This document shows, one piece after another, positions 44,500 through 56,344 of a stretch of 64,000 nucleotides of DNA. How positions within the stretch are numbered: the first letter of the stretch is position 1; each line of letters starts with the position of its first letter. The notes under the pieces are model-generated. The model saw only the letters and a program-made list of their open reading frames with translations. It had not been told where the DNA came from and did no database searches. Source of the DNA: Platerodrilus igneus. Lineage: Eukaryota > Arthropoda > Insecta > Coleoptera > Lycidae. Both the position numbers and the translations under genes were made by a program. The stretch lies in the NCBI GenBank assembly GCA_036346225.1, contig JARFIW010001469.1, positions 14,974,001-15,038,000 of the forward strand, read 5' to 3'.

Positions 44500-45560
44500 A
44501 TTGACCTTAAACCTGATAAGTATTATAAACAAACACAGGTGTTGGTTTTGCAATATTTTCAACTAATCCTAATTGTGCGGAAGGAATTATTGAAACTATT
44601 CATTCAACAAATGTTCAAGAATTGGGGATCTTGATAGCCACGGGCTGCGTACCCCCTTCACATGCCACTGCACATCGGTGAAACAGGGTATATATTTACA
44701 AAACAATAGAAGGAGAACCGAACTGTATCCAGGCAGTGGGAATTTCAAGAAACTGTGTAGACTAGCTCAGAATAGAAATCAGTTGAGGTACGCGTCCAAC
44801 CAGTTCGAAGACGGAAAACCTAGTGACGAAAAAATAATTATACTTAAATCTGATGAGTACAATGAACAACTATAGGTGTTTGTTCTGTAATCTTTTCAAC
44901 TAATCTTGATTGTGCGGAGGGATTTATTGGTAAACTATTAATTAGGCAAATATTCAAGTATTGGGAGATCTTGGTAGCCACGGGCTTAATCTCTTTCACA
45001 TACCACTAAATATCGGTGAAATAGGGTTTATATGTACAAAACAATAGAAAGAAACCAACGTATATTTAACAAGAAAGAGCAGCGGCTATATTCGAAGACA
45101 ACAAACATAGAAACAAGGACAAAAGTGTGCAAATGTGTGGAGCACTGTACACCTATAAAATAGGGATAGTAGGAGAAGGGTACAGGAAAAGGTAGAAGTC
45201 GTTAAAAATGTTATGCTTCAGATGTATAATGATCATAGCATGGACAGATAAAGTTAAGAAACAAAGAGGTTATAGAAATAGCAGGGGAATAAAGATATGT
45301 CGGAAAGAAGAAAAATATGAGAAATTAAAGGGTAGAATACGTTCTAAGGCATTTTTTGAGAATAATGCGAACTGTATTACAAGCAGATATAGGAAAAAGA
45401 GAGTTTGAATAAGACCTGGATCAGAATATTGCACGCAGATAGTGAAAAATGTAAACTGTGGAAATTTCAGGGAAATGTGTGGGTTAGCACAGAATAGGAA
45501 ACAATGAGGGTATGCATCTGACCAGTTCTAGGACTGAAGACTTAATTATGATGATTGGAT
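44500..45560 (+). repeat. Tandemly repeated LINE 3' ends
   Basis: About 360-bp units. GATAAGTATTATAAACAAAC with GTGCGGAAGGAATTATTG and GCCACGGGCT..CATCGGTGAAACAGGGT (44,515-44,700) recur at 44,855-45,040, each preceded by a copy of the last coding residues (...RLAQNRNQLRYASNQFEDGK near 44,760-44,820). A third, more diverged partial copy covers 45,050-45,560 (FNKKEQRLYSKTTNIETRT ... FRCIMIIAWTDKVKK). Confidence 0.7.
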
Positions 45561-45602
45561 TTTGTAAGTATTCTAAAAATTCTCAATTTAAAAGTTCACC
45601 AA

Positions 45603-45603
45603 A

Positions 45604-45637
<34 letters not shown>
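45603..45637. repeat. (TA)n hinge
   Basis: About 35 bases of TA dinucleotides between the LINE-derived sequence and a module B-end. Confidence 0.9.
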
Positions 45638-45640
<3 letters not shown>

Positions 45641-47638
45641 GCTGTGATAAAGGGTTGTTTAAGGGTGCATTTTATAGCAATGGTCGTTTAGTAACCATAA
45701 ATTATAATAGGAAGCAGAAAACTGCATTTATTTAGTAGAAAATTGAGTAATTGGGATAGTTTGTAAATAGTAAGTATTTAGCACCCTGTATATAGAGTAT
45801 AATTAGTTTTAAGCGACGCAAATAGACACATCGTATAACAATAGGACGCATATTTAGCATAGAAATAGGTCATTCATCCATTAGTTGAATAACAAATATT
45901 TAACACCCGGTATGTAGAGCTTTAGTAATTTAAGTAATGCAAACAATGCTATTTTTCGGTAGAAGCACGCGTATTTAGAAGTAAGCATAGTTCATGTAAT
46001 TAAACACGCATTCAAAAGAATTCTAATCAGTTATGATAATACAGAGATAAGAGATAAAACTTAACAAAGCTTTCGGTAAGTGAGAAGAAACCCATAAATC
46101 TGGTATATGTAGATACTCTGTAAAAAGGGAAAATTTTGAGAGTTGTAAATATTATCAATTATCAAATATATTTTCATATCATATACATCTGTCAAATTAT
46201 TACAAAATCAAGCTAGCAAAATGAACTTTTTATTACCTTACGTTTCAAGCTGTCTGTAACTTTTCATAAAATATACGCAAGAATCCCTATTTTGTCGGCT
46301 TTTACACTTTAAATTATGATTGAGATAAAACAGTTTAAAAATAAATCATATCAAAAATATTTGAGATAAAACAGTTTCAAAAATAAGACATATGAAAATC
46401 TCTAACCTGAATTATTTTCATGGGTGCTCCAAAGAATTGTAGTCGATATCCAAATCGTTATTGGTACGTTTATTGCAATGAAAAGTTTTTCATTTTCTCC
46501 ATAGAGTATTTACCATCAATTTGCTTGAACAGGCATCATTCTCCAAAATTGTATTTTTGATCGTAATGTTTCGTAATTTAAAATTCTACAGAAATCGTAA
46601 CATTATTTTACTTGTAATTTACGATTTGTAATTTCTTTCGTAATTGAGATGGTCAATTCAGATTTGCATTCCGAAAGAAATTTAGATCAACCTTCAGATC
46701 GACATTCAGAGTAGTTTAGATGGACATTCAGATCGACATTTAGAGTAGTTTAGATGGACATTGAGCCCTGTTTTATTTATTATTAGAAATGTTATAATTT
46801 CCTAAATTTTATTTACTTACGTCTCAGAAATACGGCATAATTTTCACAATTTTATACTTTATAATTTCACTGTTAACAAATATTTATTATTCACGTAAAT
46901 ATTTGGCACTTTCAATCATAGTCACTGCCCAGTTCAAAGTATAATACTAACTTGATATTCAATTCTCCAGATATTAATAACATCCTCCCACTTTTGTTTG
47001 TGATTCGCTGGCTTCACGTGCTAGGCGCGGGCAAGTATATTATCACTTGTTGTTTGGAAAATTTACCAATTGTATGTATCTTAATTGCATGACGCGGTAA
47101 TTAAAGTCACGTAATTCAATTGTTATACTTTATATTTACTTCAGGAATCCCGAGAACTTTGTACATATCGAGCACGTAGTCTTGTTTGTTAGCTTTATTT
47201 TAATCTAAATTGAATAAATTTGGTATTTGTTTATTTCCCAATAAATTGGATTTTCGAACAACTGTGGTTCTCTTAGATCACGTACGCTTTTAAATAAAGC
47301 ATAATTTTGCGTGCGTTTACGATAATATCTTTACACACTTTATCAATGTTTATCTAGCCACTTCATGCAGGTTTTTCACTGATTTAATTTTTATGCGTTT
47401 CATTGCCTTTTTAAATTCTAATTTCTGCTAGTAGCTACACTTGGATATGTGTTTTAATTGTTTGTACTGCTATATACAGTGTGCTCGCAACTAATAAATT
47501 TTTATAATAACCTATTTACTCTTCTAATATCTATTATTTCGTGATTCTGTTGCTTGGGAGTTTCCCTTGCTTATTCTACGACCCCAATGACTTAACCTAC
47601 CGTTAAATTAACCCTATAATTACAGCAATATATATATA
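45638..47638. mobile_element. Composite of two partial TA-hinged modules
   Basis: 45,638 to about 46,140 is a plus-oriented B-end (AATGCTGTGATAAAGGGTTG), nearly the reverse complement of 62,600-63,107. It carries two CACCC.GTAT.TAGAG blocks about 120 bases apart. From about 46,140 to 47,638 the sequence is collinear with the right part of M8 (56,570-57,918) and ends in ATAATTACAGCAA(TA)n, a minus-oriented B-end. On the minus strand there are a TATTAATA box at 46,979-46,972 and a donor-like GAC|GTAAGTAA near 46,825, conserved in M8. The A-ends of both are missing. Confidence 0.55.
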
Positions 47639-50062
47639 TAGGGTGTTTCAAAATTGCACGGCACTATTCTAAGGGAGTGTTCTTTAGCACAAAATAAACA
47701 TAAAACTTCTAATAAACGTCTGGCCTAAAATGTACCCCTACAGAGTTATAACCCCTTTAAGGGGGCTAGGCGAAATTGAGTTTTTTTAATTATCTGAAGA
47801 ACCACAAAAGATATTTTATTCAGATTTTTGTTGCCTACATATGTTTTTATGCCAAATAAGATAGGCTTATCCATTTTTCGATAATAAGATCAGGAGCGTC
47901 CCATTCGAGGGGGAACTATCACGTTAAACTCTGTAATTTTTTTGTGTGTAAGCTTTTATAAATTATAATGCCAGAATTAGAATCTTTTGACATTTCTGAG
48001 TAAAAAAGTCACTCTTGTTTAAAGTCAATATCTGTAGCCGTTTTCGAGTTAATTGGGGTGAAGCATTCAGGATGCCCTATGATACATACCTTATTCGTTT
48101 AGTTTTAATGTGAACTTCCCATATGTATAGGTATAAACCTAATAAACATATGCCTTCAATATCTCTGCAACAACTTGGCATATGTATATACTATACATAT
48201 GTCTCAAATTAATCAATGTATTACTTAGATGGTGAAGACTAAAGCTAAATGTCAAAATGCGATGTTAATCAAATAGCGTTGGATATTAGAAGCTCTACAT
48301 TATATCAGTTGCATATCGTTTATTTGTTTGACAGGTGATTATGTATCTACTACGTATTACCTTTGTTATGTTTAAACACTGTGTAAGTTACTAATATGTG
48401 TTACTAGTTCTGTTAGTTTTTGTGTAAATTGGTACTTTGAAGACACTTTAATTTGTTGTATCATGGAAGACACCACAAACTTGTTCACATTTGCAGAACC
48501 AACAGACATGCTGTTAGTTTATGATGAAGTACAGATAAATGGCACTGCTGCAGTTCGCAGATACCAAGAACAATTTCCAACTAGAAGGATACCAAATCGT
48601 AAAACATTTCAATCCATTGAAACACGTCTTACGGAAACCGGCACGCTAAAACCTACACGAGTAAATGCTGGTCGACAAAGATTTCGACGAGATGTAAATG
48701 TTGAAGAACAAATACTCAATGCTGTTCAGTTATCTCCTAGTACTAGCACCAGAAGATTGTCTCTTCGTTTTGGTGTTTCATCTGCAAGCGTTTGGCGAAC
48801 ATTGCACAAGCAGCAAGTGTACCCATTTCACGTGACATCTGTGCAAGATTTGTTACCGCAAGATTACATCAAACGAACCAATCTTTCGCAGTGGTTAATT
48901 CGAAAATGCACACGACATCGTAACTTCTTGACCCGCTTGCTAGTCACTGATGAATCTACCTTTACAAGAAATGGAATTACCAATTTTTGCAATACCCATA
49001 CTTGGGATGAAGAAACCTCCATACCACTGTCACAAATCATTATCAGCATACATTTTCCGTAAATGTCTGGTGTGGACTTCTTGGTGACAATCTCATCAGC
49101 CCCTTCTTTTTACCACGAAGACTATCAGGAGTGTTTTATTTGAATTTTCTGCAAAATAATCTTAATGAGCTGTTAGAGGATATTCCAATTCCCGATAGAT
49201 GTGGGATTTGATTTATGCATGACGGTTGCCCCAACCCACTTCGCTCATATTGTCACTGACTATTTAAACGCAGAATATAGCAACCGACGGATTGGCCGAA
49301 ATGGACCTGTTAAATGGCCACCTCGATCACCCGATCTAACACCGTTAGATTATTTTGTTTGGGGTTGGATGAAGACTATAGTTTACGCTAAGCCTATCTA
49401 CACGCAAGAGGAGTTAAAGAATCGAATCGTGGAGGCTGCTGATACTATTAAGAATCGTCCTGATGTTATAAAACTTGCCAGAGCGCAAAAGATTCGCCGT
49501 GCTGAATGCTGCATACAACAAAATGGTGGGCATTTTGAACAGTTACTTTAAATGTTTAATTGTAATAAATATTTTCAACTCTCAACATCTATGTAGGTAT
49601 GTAAAGTATCATAGGGCATCCTGAATGCTTCACCCAATTAACTCGAAAACGCCTACAGATATCGACTTCAAACAAAAGTGACTTTTTTACTCAGAAATGT
49701 CAAAAGATTCTAATTCTGGCATTATAATTTATAAAAGCTCACACACAAAAAAATTACAGGGTTAAACGTGATTGTTCCTCCCCGTATGGGACGCTTCTGA
49801 TCTTATTATCAAAAAATGGTTAAGCCTATTTTATTTGGCATAAAACAACAAAAATGTTGCATGGGTAGGTAACAAAAATCTGAATAAAATATCTTTTGTG
49901 GTTGTTTAGATAATTAAAAAAACTCAATTTCACCTAGCCCCCTTAAAGGGGTATAACTCCAAGGAGTACATTTTAGGGCATACATTTATTAGAAGTTTTA
50001 TGTTTATTTTGTGCTAAAGAACACTCCCTTAAAATAGTGCCGTGCAATTTTGAAACACCCTG
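47639..50062 (+). mobile_element. Long-TIR mariner-like transposon (second), complete ends, inactive
   Basis: About 2.42 kb. GGGTGTTTCAAAATTGCACG at 47,641-47,660 is exactly inverted at 50,041-50,060, with CA/TA-type terminal bases and TA target on both sides. The terminal inverted repeats are about 450 bp (to about 48,092 on the left and from about 49,600 on the right), among the longest expected for this superfamily. The core is one broken transposase gene. Inserted in the (TA)n of a module B-end. Confidence 0.9.
48463..49551 (+). pseudogene. Mariner-like transposase of the second element, frameshifted
   Basis: Starts MEDTTNLFTFAEPTDMLLVY. The helix-turn-helix region includes AAVRRYQEQFPTRRIPNRKT, then LSLRFGVSSASVWRTLHKQ and QQVYPFHVTSVQDLLPQDY. 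First catalytic Asp in LLVTDESTFTRNG. A shift near 49,015, after WDEE, breaks the frame; the next piece reads SVNVWCGLLGDNLISPFF, then YLNFLQNNLNELLEDIPIPD. FMHDGCP, with the second Asp, is followed by another shift, and 49,222-49,551 gives FAHIVTDYLN, then VKWPPRSPDLTPLDYFVWGW with the third acidic residue, ending GGHFEQLL. All three catalytic positions survive, but at least two frameshifts and a premature stop inactivate it. Distinct from the 31,749 element in sequence and length of TIR. Confidence 0.88.
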
Positions 50063-50344
50063 TATATAATAGTAAGAATTATTAAAATTACAAAAAATTT
50101 AATAATTCAATTTTGATAATTTTTTTCTACAATTCAGTGCGGAGAGCTCCCTCTTATCTTGAAGCGAACTTTTAATAATGAATGTTTTGCTGATTTTCAA
50201 GCGCAGGTTTGACAACGGTGTATAGTAGCGTTACGACTCCTGCTCCAGTGAGGGGAGTTTGCCAATTAGCTAGTAAGAATGGATAGGTGGACAGACAAAC
50301 ATCGCGTGCTCTTCATTGAGATCTATCTGAAAAACCGAAAATCG
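50063..50344. other. Short unassigned spacer
   Basis: Begins with the remaining TA of the hinge, then AT-rich unrecognised sequence up to the segmental duplication. Confidence 0.35.
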
Positions 50345-50639
50345 TACATAAGGCACACCGCCTTTTTACAATCGTTTTAATATTCACAGAGTGGGCGACG
50401 CTCAAAGCAGCAATTTAGTACAATCATACTTACGTAATTTCAGAAAAACAGGTTCTTATGTAAGCAAAAAGGCCATCAAGCCGCCGTCGTTCTGTAAGCA
50501 CGCCTGCGAACTTGCTGCTGTGTAAGTTACAACCAGACAAAATCTACGCATGTCCGTAAGGAAACAGACACAAACGCCGGGTCTCTGCAAATCATCTGTA
50601 CATCGAATGTAGTCAAAAAAACTTAAGCTGCATCCCTAC

Positions 50640-50900
50640 AAAATTCAAATAGTGCGCACTTTAAAGCCCGGGGATTATGAAGTTCGACGTCATTTTGCGT
50701 ATACAATTATCAGCGATTTCCCTGAATATGACTTGATTGACTCACCCAAGCGGAATACCTTTGGCGATGCTTCGAGAGGTTTTTCCGAGAAAAGTCATTT
50801 CAAAGCGCGGGGGGACGAGATCTACAGCGGTCTCCAAGGAGCCCTGACCTGACATCTCTCGATTTCTTTTGGCGGTAATCACATGTACAACCTGTATGAG
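50640..50900 (+). pseudogene. Decayed mariner/Tc1-type transposase, copy B
   Basis: MRTLKPGDYEVRRHFAYTII then SDFPEYDLIDS, followed without interval by the distal CRGFSEKSHFKARG-like block. The catalytic core seen in copy A is deleted. Dead relic. Confidence 0.7.
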
Positions 50901-51519
50901 ACAACACCATGCACTTTGAGAGCGTTAAAGGCCGCCTTTAAACTCTATTCCAGAAGAAATGTTAGTGACTGTTTTTGCATATCTAAAATACAGACCTGGA
51001 AAATGCCTGGTACGTGATGGAAGACAACGTGGTAACGTTATCTTTAGAAAATAACAATACTCATTTCTTGGTAATATTTTGGAACTAAATAAATTATATT
51101 TTCGTTATAAATATTTTTTTATTTACGTTTGAAAAAAGCAAAACACTCTCTGGGGCACTGTAAAAATCAAGAAGTAATGTGGTAATGTTAAAACTAGCAT
51201 CTCTAGCACGGAAGCGCATTACATAGTTACGTCTATGCAATTCTGCAGTCGTGGAGCTTTTCTGTTTAAAATTTTTTTCTGTGAATATCAATTAACGTTC
51301 TTAGTGACTACTTCATAATTTACAAAAATTACATTTTTACTTGATGTTAAAGACGAGGAAGTTTTAAAGTCGTCGAAGAATGCACTAGAATCAAATGCAA
51401 GGACTACTGTTCAATGTAACGTATGTAAATTGTACTCATCCTTGATTATCAAAAGAGTGCTTATTTAATTTTAGTGTAAATCATGAAATTCAGTTCGTGA
51501 TAATTAAACTACTCTCAAA

Positions 51520-52020
51520 TATTACATGAAAGTGGTCTAACACGAGCTTGTTTTCTCATATCTTTTCAATTTTCCGGAATTAGACGCTTTGTACTAACAA
51601 ATCGTACATGTATATGGTTTATTACCAAAATATGTTCTCATTTGTCTGTATAGACTGCCCATTTTGGAAACTTTGTAACCACAAACCACACATGAAATTG
51701 GTTTGTCGTAAGTGTGTGTTCTCGTATGTATTTTTACATTTCCTTTTTGAGATGATGTGCAATCACAAATCGTACACGAAAACCTTGTATCATCAGAGTG
51801 CTCTTATATGTTTTTCGACTAACTATTAGAGATATTTGGTAATTACAAATCCAGCATGAAAATTATTCATCACCTGTATATTTTCCCATGTCTTTAAATT
51901 TCCAGAATTGGATTCATTGTAATCATAAAACGTTTATACAAATGCCTTCTCATTAGCATGTGTTTTCACATGTAATCTTAGACTGGATATTTGAGACACT
52001 ATAATCACAAAACATTAAAA
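51520..52020 (-). pseudogene. Decayed zinc-finger array downstream of the stop (copy B)
   Basis: Same arrangement as 38,500-39,010: finger-periodic sequence after the stop codon with shifted frames and lost Cys/His. The plus ORF at 51,608-51,829 is the antisense shadow of these fingers. Confidence 0.75.
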
Positions 52021-52023
52021 AAA

Positions 52024-53144
52024 CTATTTACCACTAGCATGTTTTCCAATATGTCTTTTTAAATTTCCAAAATTAGCAGCTTTGTAGTCACAAACCGTAC
52101 AACCATATGGTTCATTACCTGAATGTGTTCTCATATGTCGCTTTACACTGCTCCTTAGAGATGCTTTGTAATCACAAACCGTACATGAATATGGTTTATC
52201 GCCTGTATGTATTCTCATATGCATTTTTAGATTGGTCATTTGAGATGATTTGAAATCACAAAACGTACATAAAAATGGTTTATCGCCAGTATGTGTTTTC
52301 AAATGCCTTTTTAAATTGTTGATTTGAAATGCTTTATAGTTACATATCATACACGAAAATGGTTTATCGCCATTATGTATTCGCATATGTGTTTTTAGAC
52401 TGCCTTTTTGAGACGCTTTGTAATCACAAATCGTGCATGCATATGGTTTATCGCCAGTATGTGTTCTCGAATGTATTTTTAAACCACCCATTTGAGATGA
52501 TTTGAAGTCACAAATTGTACATGAGAATGGTTTATCAAAATATGTGTTCTCAAATGTTTTTTTAAATTGTCCATCTGAGATGCTTTGTAATTACAAACCA
52601 TACATGAGAATGGTTTATCCCCAGTATGTGTTCTCATATGTACTTTTAGACTACTCATTTGAGATGCTTTGTAATTACACACCTTACATGAAAATGGTTT
52701 TTCGCCAGTGTGTGTTCTCATATGTAGTTTTAGACTACCCAAATACGAGGTTTTGTAATTACAAACCATACAAGCTAATTGTTTATCAAGAGTATCAGTT
52801 TTTTTATGTAGTTTTAGTTCGTTCATTCGAAATGTTTTGTAGTCACAAATCGTAGAGAAAATGGTTTAGCACCCCTATGCTTAATCATATGCTGGATTAG
52901 TCTTCTTTTTTTTGGTGTTATAGTTACATATATAACAACGAAACTTTGTATGTTTACTGAAAGATTCGGAAGTATTGACAACTTCATATTCGCTAATTGG
53001 CGGCAAGAAAGGTTTCACTTTAAATATTAAGGATGATTCTTCTTCTTCCTCTCTTAATTTGATCAAAGTATCACGTGCCTCGCGAATATTTACGTTTTCA
53101 AACGGGTGTGATGGAGATATATTTATTTTTATATCAGTGTCCAT
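52024..53144 (-). pseudogene. C2H2 zinc-finger paralogue of the 402-aa gene, frameshifted
   Basis: Copy B of the gene at 39,015-40,223. The N-terminal acidic region (MDTDIKINISPSHPFENVNI) reads to NYNTKKKK and then loses frame near 52,900. The second part (MNELKLHKKTDTLDKQLACM onward, finger units three to five) loses frame again near 52,540-52,490, where KKHLRTH is followed by ILINHSHVQF instead of the TSDKPFSC linker. The third part, 52,491-52,024, carries six full fingers and ends CTVCDYKAANFGNLKRHIGK and a stop at the same place as copy A. Three separate frames mean no full protein, unless a C-terminal fragment is expressed. Finger sequences differ from copy A at several contact positions. 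Confidence 0.88.
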
Positions 53145-53300
53145 TATCATATATATTTTCTATTTCCATTATTATCGTTAAATCTTTATTTACCAGTATT
53201 CTTTAATTTTTTAGGTTTCCAACAGGTATCGCATTGTTGACAAAGGATTAACCGAATCTAGTTAGTTGTGTAATAGACCCGGCAACAGTGACGTTATTTT

Positions 53301-54156
53301 ACAGGTAGAGTAGAGTAGATTTTATTTAAAAAGAGCATTACGTCATCATGCGCACACGGCTATAACGGTGTCAAATTAGTTCATTGTTTTAAATAGGCGT
53401 GTTCGTTCAGCATTTCAGTGGCGTAGATAATTTGTTATTAAATGTTAATTGACATTTGTGACTTCGACATTCTATATTTATTTGTTACGCTTTCAAGTTT
53501 TTTTTCTGTTTCTTTGTTTTATGCCTTGTTTATTTGCGTATTCGTCATGCTAATTTAAACCACAACAAAATAAAACTTATTTCAGAATGTTTACTCTATG
53601 GGAACCCTAAAAATTATTAAATCTGCTTCGCCACTGACTTTCAAGGTTTGCGCATATGTCAAATGACGTCCAGGCTCTTCTTAGATAAATTCTACTATAC
53701 TAGATGATACAGTTCTAGCAATTTCTAAACCGATTTTCGTCATCAATATTTGGATGTCATATACTGGCGCCGTTGCCACTATCAAAATAGCATTCCTCGT
53801 AACTACAACGACACTATCGGTACAATATAGATTTTGCATTATATAGTAATTGGTGACGGAATGTGGTTTGTTACTTTTTAAAAGGTTACTTGTAAAATGA
53901 ATTTATACTGACAAAATTGCAGTCTAAGTTGTTTAGCTTAAAAAAGAATGTTATTATGTGGGAATTTGTACTAGTGAGCATATTTTAAACATAATTGAAT
54001 GTTTTAATATGTTATATATTCTTAATTAAGTAGCGATACGCATATTATACCGGGCACTGAATAATAGCCACCAATAATTAAGACTTCCAGAGGTTATGTT
54101 AATTAAACTAAAGTAAGAGAAGAAACGCTCACCGCAGTTCCGTCCATGAGGTCACA
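53301..54156. other. Unassigned region
   Basis: No recognised gene or repeat other than a short TAGAG repeat at 53,306-53,320. It may be unique sequence in front of the right module array. Confidence 0.3.
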
Positions 54157-56290
54157 ATATATATATTGCTGTGATATTCTCCTTTGAATGCGGGAACTGG
54201 GTCCTTTCAACAAAAAAATTCTAGTCCCACAGATTGGGCGTCATAAACGGCTGTGGTCCTCTTTTCGCCTCGGCTGCTCACCTAATGTTATAAACCTCCT
54301 CATTCATAAAAAAAAAACAACACATTCCTACCAAAAACATCAACGTTAACTCTATTTACATCAATATTCAGAATACATTAAAATTTCAAAATTAAAACTC
54401 AGCATAAATTTCAGTTTTAAAAAGAATTTCAAGATTAATTTTATTATCATTTTAATGTGCATCCAAAAGTAAAGTCCTTGTTGGATGCCTACTAATTAAT
54501 ATAACAATATAAGCAGACCGGAGTCTGAGTATAAAGGAGCATCTACCACCTTTACGTTAATTAACCAGGTTCGTCTAATTGAGCTCAAAGACATACCCAA
54601 ATTTTCATCATATTACCGAACATCAAAACTAAATACCCTTTCTACTTCAACAAGCAAATTTCATCTTAAAATTAAAATTTTATGGTTAGTACAATTTCAC
54701 TAATGTCCATTTAAAGTAAATCAATTATAAAGTTATTCAACACACACAAAATGTCAAACAAAATAGTATAATTTACCTGAAGGTTACTGTCCTCGTAGCT
54801 TCAAAGTACATCGTCCCTTTAGTTAATCACACCATTCCAACAGGATTATATTTACGGCTTCTAATTCTCAACGCTTTTAAAATTTTCTCCATCACCATTT
54901 ATTTAAAGTTGTTTCTGGGCTTTTCCGGAACTCATCTGTGTATATCTGACCCTTGTTTCGTGGATCCAGACACGTATTTGAACCATTTAATTATTAACAC
55001 CCCCAAAAAATAGCAAATAACTTCATACTTCTTTCACCGATATACGCCAAAACTGCCTACTTTTGTGTATACATTTGTCGTTGTAAATTTTGCTAATTGG
55101 TACAGTGAAACTAAATTTTATTACCTTGTATCTAAGTGCACTGAAGTACATTCATGTTAGCACGTAAATAACCAACTATTTTGAATCACTAAAATATACG
55201 AGCAAAATTTTAAATTATTTTATCAAACTAAAATGCACTGTTTAACATCTTCAATCAAGTCGCGGATGTAAGAGCTTTTAACGCATCGAATAGCCAAAAG
55301 TCTAAGAGGGCTTGTTTATATTCATCTCGGTATATATAGCAAAAAGCCGGCACGTCGCTTTTGTCCTCAAAACGGGTAATAATAAAGAATTACTCATTTT
55401 ATGTTCCCAGTCTGTCGCTCGCGCGTCGGTTTTTACGAATTTAGTACTCACCCCAGTTAAATTTCAGAAATTTCAACACGGCACGCAACGTCTGGAAATA
55501 ACCGATTAAATTTTATACAGAGCTGTTATTTTTACCTCTCAAGTTTGCCTTTTACTTTTAACCAATCGCAACCCCATGACGTTGCGCTACTCACGCCTTT
55601 TACTATATGTGTCTCGTTCTTGCGCATATTATCTGTCTCTATCTAACCTGCTCTTATTGATGCAAAGTGATATTCCTTATTATCGATTATTTTAGTCCAC
55701 ATGGAGTGTGAAATAACCCACCTTTAGCATTTCTTGTAACTATTATGCGACGTTTTCCCAAGATTCTCTGAAACCATTTGTTATCTGCAAACTTTTCGCC
55801 GTATGTGACATTTAAACTACGCAGGTGTTCAACATAATATTAATTCTCAGAGCTTTATTTTCTGGTATTATAATCTTGGGTTTTACAAGTTTCTATAGAT
55901 ATTATCTGTTACTAACGGTTCAATTAACTTCAATTAAAATTAATACTCTTTAATTTTAGTGAATCCTAATTAAATATTCAATTATTATTTGTACATTTCG
56001 TTTAATACTCGTTGCCCAAACTTGAATCAATTAATATAAATCTTGCACGTAATTTCCATTTGATTCTTTACTTTGGAATAATTAAATTACACGTTGAGCA
56101 TTTTAAAACTGCTTATTTTTATATAAAGCGTCTTGTAAATAATTTTAATCTCTTATTTTTAATAAAACGAATGAATTTTTATTCTCCACGGGTTTTTAAT
56201 AAAGCGTATTATCTAATAAACTTCCTTATACACGGTGATTAAAATTGTTTGATGTAATCCATTAATTTTCTACCCTGGTCTAAATATGAG

Positions 56291-56291
<1 letters not shown>
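54157..56291 (-). mobile_element. TA-hinged module M7 (A-end left, B-end right)
   Basis: First unit of the right array and nearly identical to M3 (6,771-8,893), 47 kb away in the same orientation. It starts abruptly at CACAATATATATATTGCTGTG, with unrelated sequence to the left. Minus-strand TATATATA at 55,338-55,331; donor-like TCAG|GTAAAT with last exon base at about 54,777. The B-end CTACCCTGGTCTAAATATGA precedes (TA)n. The plus ORF at 55,312-55,509 is also present in M3 with changes and is not supported as a gene. Confidence 0.63.

Positions 56292-56341
<50 letters not shown>
56292..56341. repeat. (TA)n hinge between M7 and M8
   Basis: About 50 bases of TA at a B-to-A junction. Confidence 0.9.

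Positions 56342-56344
<3 letters not shown>

Larger units (their letters stand above)
40920..45560 (+). mobile_element. Near full-length but decayed APE-type LINE with 5' and 3' repeats
   Basis: 5' region from about 40,920, including two 5' UTR tandem units; endonuclease at 42,230-42,680; RT at 42,680-43,740, interrupted at about 43,041-43,430; C-terminal region at 43,870-44,500; then repeated partial 3' ends to about 45,560. The right side runs into (TA)n at 45,603. It belongs to the same broad family as the LINE at 20,230-22,128 but is a clearly different copy. Confidence 0.75.
50345..53300. repeat. Segmental duplication, copy B
   Basis: Same-orientation counterpart of 34,633-40,355, lacking the SINE/LTR block and the central part of the transposase relic (junction near 50,742, where YDLIDS runs directly into PKRNTFGDAS). 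Ends beside CAACAGTGACGT near 53,290. Confidence 0.85.
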
